A stretch of DNA of 5,803 nucleotides from MGBC163016 sp910588905 (GCA_948616985.1 CAPGDO010000030.1:1-5803), one strand, 5' to 3'; numbered from the stretch's first letter, positions 1 to 5,754 are shown. The notes: generated by a model not told the origin, from the sequence alone. Numbers and translations are program-made.

Positions 1-17
1 CGAAGCGATGTTGCAAG

Positions 18-67
18 TCCCTCGCAGGGATCGAGCATGCTCGGCCCAATGCACGTTTCGTCGTGCA
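18..67. repeat. Three consecutive short inverted repeats
   Basis: Three hairpin-forming inverted repeats follow each other closely: TCCCT/AGGGA with a 3-base loop (18-30), the perfect 12-bp palindrome CGAGCATGCTCG (32-43), and TGCACG/CGTGCA with a 6-base loop (50-67). Such clustering can reflect a structured RNA end, a terminator region of an upstream gene, or protein-binding sites. No T-tract follows any of them and no known RNA family is recognised. The tRNA T-loop signature and T-box signature were looked for and not found. Confidence 0.35.
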
Positions 68-110
68 GGGTTATTCCGGGTGCAGTTCCGGCTTCGGTAT
101 ATGGGCAGAC

Positions 111-150
111 AAAAAAGAAGGCACCGGGAGGAGGTATCCGCGGCGCCTTT
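111..150 (-). terminator. Intrinsic terminator-like hairpin, T-tract on minus strand
   Basis: The arms 118-129 and 137-149 pair as AAGGC, CCG and GGA against TCC, CGG and GCCTT, with one A/C mismatch (123/144) and one unpaired G (140). The stem closes a 7-base loop (130-136). On the minus strand the stem is followed by C and then six T (116-111), which is the classical Rho-independent layout. On the plus strand only TTT follows, so the hairpin is a much weaker terminator in that direction. No gene lies on the minus strand between it and base 448, so it would have to end a small RNA. Alternatively it is a degenerate bidirectional terminator for a plus-strand gene left of the window. Confidence 0.5.
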
Positions 151-220
151 GCATATCTGGGTGAGGTGGTTGGAATCTTTTGCCGGTTGGTCGGGCCGAC
201 ATGTCAGTTGGTCAGGCTGA
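111..220 (-). ncRNA. Candidate small RNA (speculative)
   Basis: A perfect TTGACA at 250-255 (minus strand) could start a transcript near base 220, which would run into the hairpin and T-tract at 150-111, giving an RNA of about 110 nt. Its 5' part would hold two copies of a GTCRGSCYGAC motif followed by CCAAC. The middle is C- and A-rich with repeated CCAAC/CAACC. The apical loop of the terminator would read UACCUCC, which contains the anti-Shine-Dalgarno core CCUCC. C-rich loops of this kind are known in trans-acting small RNAs that mask ribosome-binding sites. The -10 element is poor (TTAACA), no family is recognised, and the 5' end is unknown, so this stays a hypothesis. Confidence 0.2.
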
Positions 221-221
221 C
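184..221. promoter_or_regulatory. Tandem palindromic repeat, possible two-site operator
   Basis: Two 11-bp dyads, GTCGGGCCGAC (190-200) and GTCAGGCTGAC (211-221), lie 21 bp apart, close to two helical turns. The similarity extends leftwards to a 15-mer starting GTTGG (186 and 207) with 13 of 15 identical bases. The two differences fall on symmetric positions of the palindrome (G to A on one arm, C to T on the other), so symmetry is kept in both copies. The palindrome GACATGTC (198-205) bridges the two. A dimeric regulator binding both sites on the same DNA face would explain this. The sites lie 228-263 bp before the response regulator start, and just downstream of the possible minus-strand promoter. 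The regulator is unknown. Confidence 0.45.
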
Positions 222-226
222 GTGGT

Positions 227-255
227 TGTTAAGATTCACCCGGATCTGTTGTCAA
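227..255 (-). promoter_or_regulatory. Possible minus-strand promoter
   Basis: On the minus strand a consensus -35 TTGACA (250-255) is followed after 17 bases by TTAACA (227-232), a weak -10. A 16-base spacer gives CTTAAC, also weak. Transcription would start close to base 220, at the edge of the tandem palindromes, so that a protein bound there could act as a repressor. The -35 match is exact, but with such a poor -10 this may be coincidental. Confidence 0.25.
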
Positions 256-349
256 GCTGCGTGACCCGAGCCGATCAGTCTCTGATGAGCTTCGCGCCAC
301 GCTAGTGCTGGGAAACACTGTCATGCAATATACGCGCACTACCTTAAAA

Positions 350-391
350 GTTCCTGAAACACTATTTGTGTTTTCAGGTTGGTTTCAGGTT
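350..391 (+). promoter_or_regulatory. Direct-repeat box for an OmpR-family regulator, likely autoregulatory
   Basis: TTTCAGGTT occurs twice, at 372-380 and 383-391, an exact repeat with an 11-bp period. A third, inverted copy of the TTTCAGG core lies at 353-359, and with the first direct copy it forms an imperfect dyad (CCTGAAAC.AC against GTGTTTTCAGG, 353-378). Two direct half-sites about 11 bp apart are the usual geometry for OmpR/PhoB-type winged-helix dimers, as in pho boxes and PmrA-type TTAAG repeats. The position, ending about 58 bases before the response regulator start and just upstream of where a -35 would lie, suggests that the encoded regulator controls its own operon. Binding by this regulator is inferred. 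Confidence 0.5.
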
Positions 392-420
392 CCCCAACTC
401 CCTCCATTTCCCTCCGGCGG

Positions 421-443
421 TAAAATGATGTAAACCGAGGAGG
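421..443 (+). promoter_or_regulatory. Putative -10 element and ribosome-binding site of the two-component operon
   Basis: TAAAAT (421-426) matches the -10 consensus at five of six positions. No recognisable -35 lies 16-18 bases upstream (the area is C-rich, CTCCCT), which fits a promoter that depends on an activator bound at the TTTCAGGTT box. Transcription would begin about base 433, giving a leader of only about 16 bases. GAGGAGG (437-443) is a strong Shine-Dalgarno site 5 bases before the ATG at 449 and fixes that start. Confidence 0.4.
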
Positions 444-448
444 CACGC

Positions 449-1117
449 ATGCATGTTCTCATAGCCGAAGACGATGAGCGTCTGGCAGCGGCTCTTGAAA
501 AGATCCTAGTGGATAATGGTTACCAGATCGACAAAGTGGAGAATGGTCAGGACGCTTTAGACTACGCCACGATGCAATCCTACGACGTTATCGTCATGGA
601 TGTCATGATGCCGAAGATGGACGGCTTCGAAGCCACACGTCAGATCCGTCGGGCGAACATCTCTACACCTATTCTGCTGCTGACCGCCCGTGATGCCGTG
701 GGGGACAAGATCACCGGATTGGACGCGGGCGCAGATGACTATATGACCAAGCCTTTCTCTCCGGCGGAGCTCATGGCCCACCTACGTGCACTTTCCCGCC
801 GCCAAGGCGAAGTCCAATTCGAAAGCCTGACCGTAGGCGATCTGCATCTGAGTCTTGAGAACTACGAGCTTTCCTGTGGAGACAAATCGCTCCAGCTTAG
901 CTTCAAGGAATTCTCCATCCTGAAGATCCTCATGAGCCAACCGGGGGTCATCGTGTCGAAGGATACGCTCATTCAGAAGGCTTGGGGAATGACATCCAGC
1001 GCAGGCGACAACAACGTGGAGGCTTACATCTCGTTTCTGCGCAAGAAGCTCAAGCACGTAGGGAGCACCTGCAAGATAGAGACCATCCGGCGCGCGGGTT
1101 ATAAACTGGAGGCCTAA
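449..1117 (+). CDS. OmpR/PhoB-family response regulator transcription factor
   Basis: This 222-residue cytoplasmic protein is a phosphorylation-controlled DNA-binding regulator. Residues 1-118 form the receiver domain: acidic pocket E7-D8-D9, phospho-acceptor D51 in the VIVMDVMMPKMDGF segment, switch T79, and K101 in the TKPFSPAEL motif. Residues about 123-222 form the winged helix-turn-helix typical of OmpR/PhoB, with the recognition helix around NNVEAYISFLRKKL and the ending TIRRAGYKLEA. Length and domain order are normal for the family and all catalytic residues are present. The start at 449 is set by GAGGAGG five bases upstream. The kinase gene begins six bases after the stop, so the two are cotranscribed and are the expected partner pair. 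A tandem TTTCAGGTT box upstream suggests autoregulation. Among named relatives it resembles the CusR/PhoP/MprA type, but the target genes and signal cannot be told from sequence, so no symbol is given. Confidence 0.96.
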   Translation: MHVLIAEDDERLAAALEKILVDNGYQIDKVENGQDALDYATMQSYDVIVMDVMMPKMDGFEATRQIRRANISTPILLLTARDAVGDKITGLDAGADDYMTKPFSPAELMAHLRALSRRQGEVQFESLTVGDLHLSLENYELSCGDKSLQLSFKEFSILKILMSQPGVIVSKDTLIQKAWGMTSSAGDNNVEAYISFLRKKLKHVGSTCKIETIRRAGYKLEA

Positions 1118-1123
1118 GCATCT

Positions 1124-2650
1124 ATGGAACAGGGTCTGCTCAAGCGCCTGCGCATCAAATTCATTGCGATCAACATGGGGCTGGCCCTGTTGGTGCTGGT
1201 CATCACCTTCGGCACCATCTGTGTGCTTGACCACACGGCTAGCGTTAATCAGATCAACACGCACCTCACAAGCGTGCTCTTGCGCGTTGCCTCGTCTCAG
1301 CAGCAAGCGCCCCAAGTTCAGGGTGTGCAGCGGTTGGAAAGCTCAGATATAGACCGCGCACCCATTACGTTGCTGCAATCGTCTAGCTCATCATCGTCGA
1401 ACCTGATGCAAGGAATGGCTCAGAACGCAAGCGCCACCAGCAGCGCTTCAGCGTCAACAGAGGAAGATCCCTCCCAAGACTCGCCCGATGCAATAGAAGC
1501 CTCGGGCGCTCCCGCCTTACCCGCAGAGGTCTATATTGGCACGGGGTATACGGTTGCGCCTCCCACCATCGGCAACATCAAGTCAAATGACAACGTTCTG
1601 ATTGCCGTATTCAAGGTAGAAGAAAGCGGCATATACACATCCATTCCCGCCTACACTACGGCAACCCTGCCTGAGAACATCTTGCTGCGGGCCGATGAAG
1701 AGGTGATCAAAAGCCCCACCGCTCGTGGTTATCTACCCCAATATGACCTCATGTTCGAGAAGGCTTCCACCGAAGGCGGCTGGTTCGTTGCCTACGCAGA
1801 TGCCTCCAGCACCCATGGCTGGCGCACATTGGCGGGGATGCTCACGATCGTAGGGCTTATCGCGCTCATCCTGTTCTTCCTCATCAACCTGGGATTCTCT
1901 AGCTGGGCTCTCCGTCCAGTAGCGCGCAGCATTCGGGCTCAACAGCAGTTTACGGCCGACGCTTCCCATGAACTCAAGACGCCTCTTACGGTGATCTTGG
2001 CGAATCTGTCCATCCTTCGCTCAGACCCAAACGCAACTGTGGCTGAACAGATGCAATGGGTGGAAAGCTCCGAGACAGAGGCTCAGCGTATGCAGCGTTT
2101 AGTGAACGACATGCTGAGCTTGGCTCGACCACAGGATCAGAAGATGGCTGCGGCGAAGGCTGCGCGTCACGGAGATCCAGTTGATCTGTCTGATCTGGTG
2201 GAAGGAGAAGTTCTCCAATTCGAATCCGTAGCCTTCGAACATGGCGTGCTGATCGAGAGCCGTATCCAGGAGGGCATCCGCGTGGCGGGAGATGCAGAGC
2301 AGCTAGGACGCATGGTGGCCACTCTGGTGGACAATGCGTGCAAGTACGTAGATCAGGACGGTCAGGTGAGCGTCAAGCTTGATGTTCGCTCTTCTAAGAC
2401 GCTTCTGGAAGACATAGCCTGTCTGCGCGTGCATAACTCGGGCGAACCCATTCCCCCCGAAGCTCAGGAGCACCTGTTCGATCGTTTCTATCGTGCCGAC
2501 AAAGCACGTACCGGTGGCAAGGGCGGCTATGGATTGGGCCTTGCCATTGGGCAACAGATCGCCCACGAACACAACGGGGAAATAACAGTTGACTCATCTG
2601 CGGGGACCGGGGTTACCTTCATCGTCACACTGCCTCTTTATGAAGAATGA
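1124..2650 (+). CDS. Membrane sensor histidine kinase
   Basis: This 508-residue inner-membrane kinase autophosphorylates on histidine and passes the phosphate to the regulator encoded just upstream. A first membrane segment lies at about 13-35. An extracytoplasmic sensor region of about 200 residues follows, starting with a disordered Ser-rich tract (seven Ser at 86-92, then Ser/Ala/acidic to about 130) and a folded part about 133-228. A second membrane segment lies at about 236-257. Then come HisKA with H282 in FTADASHELKTPLT, and the ATPase domain with the N box (LVDNACKY, N404), G1 (HNSGEPIPPE), F box (LFDRFYRAD) and G2 (GKGGYGLGLAIG). G1 has Asn in place of Asp and Pro in place of the second Gly, a variant known from CusS-like kinases. 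Only about 18 residues separate the second membrane segment from the H box, so a full HAMP domain is absent. The Shine-Dalgarno GGAGG (1108-1112) lies inside the end of the regulator gene, 11 bases from the ATG. The signal sensed is unknown. Confidence 0.95.
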   Translation: MEQGLLKRLRIKFIAINMGLALLVLVITFGTICVLDHTASVNQINTHLTSVLLRVASSQQQAPQVQGVQRLESSDIDRAPITLLQSSSSSSSNLMQGMAQNASATSSASASTEEDPSQDSPDAIEASGAPALPAEVYIGTGYTVAPPTIGNIKSNDNVLIAVFKVEESGIYTSIPAYTTATLPENILLRADEEVIKSPTARGYLPQYDLMFEKASTEGGWFVAYADASSTHGWRTLAGMLTIVGLIALILFFLINLGFSSWALRPVARSIRAQQQFTADASHELKTPLTVILANLSILRSDPNATVAEQMQWVESSETEAQRMQRLVNDMLSLARPQDQKMAAAKAARHGDPVDLSDLVEGEVLQFESVAFEHGVLIESRIQEGIRVAGDAEQLGRMVATLVDNACKYVDQDGQVSVKLDVRSSKTLLEDIACLRVHNSGEPIPPEAQEHLFDRFYRADKARTGGKGGYGLGLAIGQQIAHEHNGEITVDSSAGTGVTFIVTLPLYEE

Positions 2651-2715
2651 TGCCCTGCTCTGCCTAGGTTGCATCGGGGTGTCGCGAAACTGGATGAACC
2701 TGACAGGAGGCGGCT

Positions 2716-3174
2716 ATGAAGGGCAAGGGGCTCATTGGCGAATTCAAGGAATTCATCAATCGTGGTAACGTGATGGATATGGCTGTGGGCATCATCATAG
2801 GTGCAGCATTCACGGCCATCGTCACATCGTTCGTTGATAACATCATCAACCCCTTCATTACCCTGGTCACCGGCGGTAACGGAGCGAATGTGGGCGGCCT
2901 AGCCATTCCGGTGACAGATACTCAAAGCATCGATTTCGGCGCGTTCATCAGCGCTATCATCAACTTCCTGATCATTGCGCTTTGCGTGTTCTTCTTGGTG
3001 AAAGCGTTCAACAAGATGAAGGGACTGTCGGTCATCCGCCGCAAGGATGGCACGGAAGTGGTGGAAGAGGCTCCGGTCTGCCCCTTCTGCTTGGAAGAGG
3101 TGAATGTGGGAGCAACCCGCTGCTACCATTGCGCAGCCGACTTGCCCGAAGTGGCGCAGCCGACGCTCTCATAA
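2716..3174 (+). CDS. mscL: Large-conductance mechanosensitive channel MscL with C-terminal zinc ribbon
   Basis: MscL forms a homopentameric membrane pore that opens under membrane tension and releases solutes on hypo-osmotic shock. The 152-residue product shows the family features: the N-terminal amphipathic helix (GLIGEFKEFINRGNVMDMAVG), first membrane segment about 20-43 with the Gly/Ala-rich pore face (GIIIGAAFTAIV), conserved DNIINPF (41-47), a periplasmic loop about 52-72, and second membrane segment about 75-97 followed by KAFNKMK. The usual C-terminal helical bundle is replaced by a four-cysteine module, CPFC (122-125), ten residues, CYHC (136-139), a zinc-ribbon pattern. AGGAGG (2705-2710) lies 5 bases before the ATG. 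The gap to the kinase gene is 65 bases with no clear promoter or terminator, so read-through from the two-component operon is possible but unproven. The next gene is convergent. Confidence 0.96.
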   Translation: MKGKGLIGEFKEFINRGNVMDMAVGIIIGAAFTAIVTSFVDNIINPFITLVTGGNGANVGGLAIPVTDTQSIDFGAFISAIINFLIIALCVFFLVKAFNKMKGLSVIRRKDGTEVVEEAPVCPFCLEEVNVGATRCYHCAADLPEVAQPTLS

Positions 3175-3198
3175 GCGGTATGGGGCATCGATACCCGC
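3175..3198. terminator. Weak hairpin between convergent mscL and hypF
   Basis: The 30-base gap between the two stop codons is mostly filled by an imperfect inverted repeat: GCGGTAT (3175-3181) pairs with ATACCCGC (3191-3198) with one bulged C, around a 9-base loop. Its place between convergent genes suits a bidirectional terminator. Neither strand has a T-tract after the stem, so intrinsic termination would be inefficient. Confidence 0.25.
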
Positions 3199-3204
3199 TT
3201 GAGG

Positions 3205-5697
3205 CTAGGCGTTCGCACAAACTACCGCCTGTCCCAAAGAGACACAGCCATCATTAGGCGGTAGCTCCCGATTAAGGACGACCATGAATCCCGCTTGGGT
3301 CAAGCGCGGCACAACCTGCTGCATCAGATAGCAGTTCATGAACACGCCGCCTGTGAGCACCACATCTTTGATGTCATACACAGCTTCCACCAAACGCGCA
3401 CTGGTCACGATGGCATCTGCCAGGGCGTTGTGGAAGCGTCGGGCGATGACGGGAACTGGTACGCTCGCTGCCAGGTCATCTAAGAGTGCTGTGAAAGTGG
3501 CTGCAGCATCGAGCAGTACCACGGAAGCGGTTTCTGCTGTATCGCCATCACCAGCGGTGTTCTTCACAACGGCAACCTCATAGCGTTCAGCCTCGTCTTC
3601 GCCATATTCTTCGAAGAAGCCTCCCTGATCGGCAACATCATCCCAAGCCGCAGCCTCGAGCAGTACGGCCGCCTCTCCCTCGTAGGTAGGCTCCGTACAC
3701 ACTCCCAGCAGTGCGCTCGCTGCATCGAAGAGTCGGCCAACCGAGGAGGTCATGGGCGTGTTCAGTCCCTGTTCGATCATACGCTCGCAGAGGTGCGCCT
3801 GGTCCGACCCCAGCGCCGCAAGCGCTTCAGCTGCTCCGGGGTGTTCCAGCAGATCGAACTCCCAAAGCACACCGTAGGCCATGCGAAGAGGGTGCTTGAT
3901 AGCTGCTGCACCACCCGGCATGGGGATATAGGCGAAATTGGCGAAGCGCTCGAAGGCACTCAGGTTAGAGAGCAGCACTTCTCCACCCCAAAGGTTGCCG
4001 TCTGCCCCGAAGCCGGTTCCATCGAAGGCAATGCCGCAAACCGGGCCAGTCAGGTCATTCTCTGCCAGGGCGGCCACGATATGCGCATGGTGATGCTGTA
4101 CCTGAGTCACTGGCTTTGGGGAAGCAGAGGCACATTCGCTGTCCTCTTCACAACTGTTGACTTTGGCATCCAGCGCCCATTTTGTCGTGAGGTATTCCGG
4201 ATGCATGTCAGCGGCCAACTGACCTGCATGAAGGCCGAACAGTTTCTGGAAGCGTTCCTTGCAAGCCAGCCAGGCATCGAAGGTCTCTGCATTCTCCACG
4301 TCCCCTATATGCTGGGATACGAATGCCTCGCGGCCGCGCAAGAACGCGAATGTGTTCTTCTGCTCCGGTCCAGCGGCAAAGATGGTTCGGGACGGTTCGG
4401 TGGTGGCGAATTCGCTCGGCACTACGCGTTCGCCAAGCAGAATGGGGGCAGGTGCGTAACCGCGGGCGCGCCGGACGAACTGCACGGCTCTGCCGGTCTC
4501 ACCCAGTTCCAGCACACGAAGCACCGTGTCATCGAAACGTGTAAGGATCTCCCGGTCATTCCCCAAGAAGCCGTCAGCGATGTCCGCTAGCTTCTCGTAG
4601 GCTTCCGCATCCGCTGTCACAATGGGCTCATCATGAAGATTGCCGGAGGTCATCACGAGAGCCGCGGGGCTCGATGCGCCTGCTTGGGCCTGGGCTTCAG
4701 CGAAATCATGCAATAGCAGGTGTTGTACGGGGGTATAGGGAAGCATCACACCCAGCTCAGGCAGATTCCCAGCTACGGAATCAGCTAGGTGGTCTGGCCC
4801 TTCCGTGCTTTTTCGCAAAAGCACGATGGGCCGTTCAGACCCCGTAAGCAAAGCCTCTTCCTCTAGGGACACTTCGCAAAAACGACGAATGTCTTCCACA
4901 CTGCGCATCATAACAGCGAAGGCTTTTCCGTCCCGATGCTTTCGCTGGCGAAGCAGTTCTACCGCTTGAGGGTCACGAGCATCACAAGCCAAGTGATAGC
5001 CCCCCAACCCTTTAACGGCCAAGATGCCACCGCCGCGCAAGAGCTGGACTGCCTTTGCTAGTACTTCGTCCGACTGCTCTCGGGTTTCAGCGATGATGAC
5101 CTGCTGGGACTCCCGTGTCGGGTCCCACCAGGTGAGATGCGGCCCACAGGCGAAACATGCATCTGGCTGCGCGTGGAAACGCCGATCTGCTGGATCCTCA
5201 TATTCGGTCTGGCAGGCTGCGCACATGGGAAAGACCGCCATGGAGGTATTCGCTCGGTCGTAGGGCAGCTTGTCTGTGATGGTGAAACGAGGGCCACAAT
5301 TGGTACAGTTGATAAAAGGATAGCGGAAGCGACGGTCCTGAGGACTGAAGAGCTCTCGTTCGCAATCAGCGCAGATAGCCAGATCCGGAGAGACCAAGGT
5401 GCTCTCCTGGGCATCATCCTCTTCAGAGAAGCGGATCTCAAAGGAATCGAACGGCTCAAGGGGAACCTCATGCAGCTCTATCTCTGTTACCTGGGCAGCT
5501 GCGGGGGCATTCTCCGAAAGCTCCAATACGAATTCGTCTAACAGATGGGATTCTGCTTCCGCATGGATGTGGACCCCGTCGGTGGCGTTCAGTACCCAGC
5601 CATTCACCAGGTAGCGCTTGGCCAACCGATAGACGAACGGCCGAAAGCCCACGCCTTGCACGATGCCCTTCACCCAGATGTCCAGCGCCTCCACCAT
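3205..5697 (-). CDS. hypF: Carbamoyltransferase HypF, [NiFe]-hydrogenase maturation
   Basis: HypF uses carbamoyl phosphate and ATP to make carbamoyl-adenylate and transfers the carbamoyl group to the C-terminal Cys of HypE, the first step in making the CN ligands of the [NiFe] hydrogenase active site; it acts in the cytoplasm. All domains are present in the 830-residue product. Acylphosphatase is at 1-90 (VQGVGFRPFVYRLA, catalytic R19 and N37). Two zinc fingers have Cys at 109/112/131/134 and 159/162/181/184. The YrdC-like domain spans about 205-395 (KGLGGYHLACDA, MTSGN). RRARGYAPAPI (409-419) leads into the Kae1-like domain with the metal-binding QHHHAH (H535, H539), FDGTGFGADG, GRLFDA, GGVFMN and PPNDG. 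It is longer than E. coli HypF (about 750), mainly through inserts near 512-531 and an acidic one near 690-740. The start has GAGGAGG (5702-5708) 4 bases upstream. N380 replaces a usually conserved His. No other hyp gene is in the window. Confidence 0.97.
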   Translation of the reverse strand: MVEALDIWVKGIVQGVGFRPFVYRLAKRYLVNGWVLNATDGVHIHAEAESHLLDEFVLELSENAPAAAQVTEIELHEVPLEPFDSFEIRFSEEDDAQESTLVSPDLAICADCERELFSPQDRRFRYPFINCTNCGPRFTITDKLPYDRANTSMAVFPMCAACQTEYEDPADRRFHAQPDACFACGPHLTWWDPTRESQQVIIAETREQSDEVLAKAVQLLRGGGILAVKGLGGYHLACDARDPQAVELLRQRKHRDGKAFAVMMRSVEDIRRFCEVSLEEEALLTGSERPIVLLRKSTEGPDHLADSVAGNLPELGVMLPYTPVQHLLLHDFAEAQAQAGASSPAALVMTSGNLHDEPIVTADAEAYEKLADIADGFLGNDREILTRFDDTVLRVLELGETGRAVQFVRRARGYAPAPILLGERVVPSEFATTEPSRTIFAAGPEQKNTFAFLRGREAFVSQHIGDVENAETFDAWLACKERFQKLFGLHAGQLAADMHPEYLTTKWALDAKVNSCEEDSECASASPKPVTQVQHHHAHIVAALAENDLTGPVCGIAFDGTGFGADGNLWGGEVLLSNLSAFERFANFAYIPMPGGAAAIKHPLRMAYGVLWEFDLLEHPGAAEALAALGSDQAHLCERMIEQGLNTPMTSSVGRLFDAASALLGVCTEPTYEGEAAVLLEAAAWDDVADQGGFFEEYGEDEAERYEVAVVKNTAGDGDTAETASVVLLDAAATFTALLDDLAASVPVPVIARRFHNALADAIVTSARLVEAVYDIKDVVLTGGVFMNCYLMQQVVPRLTQAGFMVVLNRELPPNDGCVSLGQAVVCANA
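3222..3264. repeat. Perfect 9-bp inverted repeat inside the 3' end of hypF
   Basis: CTACCGCCT (3222-3230) and AGGCGGTAG (3256-3264) are exact reverse complements separated by 25 bases. They fall in the codons for the conserved PPNDG...SLGQA tail of HypF. In the mscL direction this would form a hairpin in the transcript some 50 bases past the mscL stop. No T-tract follows. It may stabilise transcript ends or be a by-product of coding constraints. Confidence 0.3.
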
Positions 5698-5726
5698 ATG
5701 CCCTCCTCATGCCTGTCGGTAGATGC

Positions 5727-5754
5727 ATTATCCCATTCCCTGCTTGAAAGGTAA
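5727..5754 (-). promoter_or_regulatory. Putative extended -10 promoter of hypF
   Basis: On the minus strand TGGGATAAT places an extended TG motif in front of GATAAT (5727-5732), a five-of-six match to the -10 consensus. A weak -35, TTACCT (5749-5754), lies 16 bases upstream. Transcription would start about base 5720, giving a leader of roughly 22 bases that includes the Shine-Dalgarno site. This suggests hypF is transcribed on its own. The rest of the right edge (5755-5803) shows no gene, only a purine-rich minus strand. Confidence 0.45.

Larger units (their letters stand above)
1..448. other. Non-coding leader region rich in dyad symmetry
   Basis: No convincing gene is seen in these bases. 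One plus-strand frame stays open from base 1 to 264, but its translation has an erratic, Arg/Cys/Trp-scattered composition, no recognisable motif and no ribosome-binding site in front of its ATG codons, so it is treated as chance. The region instead carries a cluster of small hairpins (18-67), a terminator-like hairpin (111-150), two tandem palindromes (190-221), a minus-strand TTGACA (250-255), a small ATCAG/CTGAT hairpin (274-286), and the direct-repeat box plus promoter of the response regulator (350-443). The density of symmetric elements suggests a regulatory intergenic region. The upstream neighbour lies outside the window, so the 1-110 part could be the 3' flank of another gene. Confidence 0.6.

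Noticed and set aside
1..110. tRNA or T-box leader at the left edge
   Set aside because: No GGTTCRA T-loop, acceptor pairing, CCA or T-box consensus could be found.
129..160. GGAGGAGG on the plus strand as a Shine-Dalgarno for a small gene
   Set aside because: No ATG, GTG or TTG follows at 4-12 bases; the sequence is explained as the loop side of the hairpin at 118-149.
1..264. Plus-strand open frames covering the left edge
   Set aside because: Their translations have no recognisable motif, odd composition, and no ribosome-binding site before the ATGs; they also run through the terminator-like hairpin and palindromes.
782..1315. 177-codon minus-strand open frame across the regulator/kinase junction
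   Set aside because: It overlaps two confidently assigned genes and has no ribosome-binding site or motif; it is a shadow frame.
3793..4590. 265-codon plus-strand open frame antisense to hypF
   Set aside because: It lies wholly inside the well-conserved hypF reading frame. The translation resembles no family, and long antisense frames are common in GC-rich genes.
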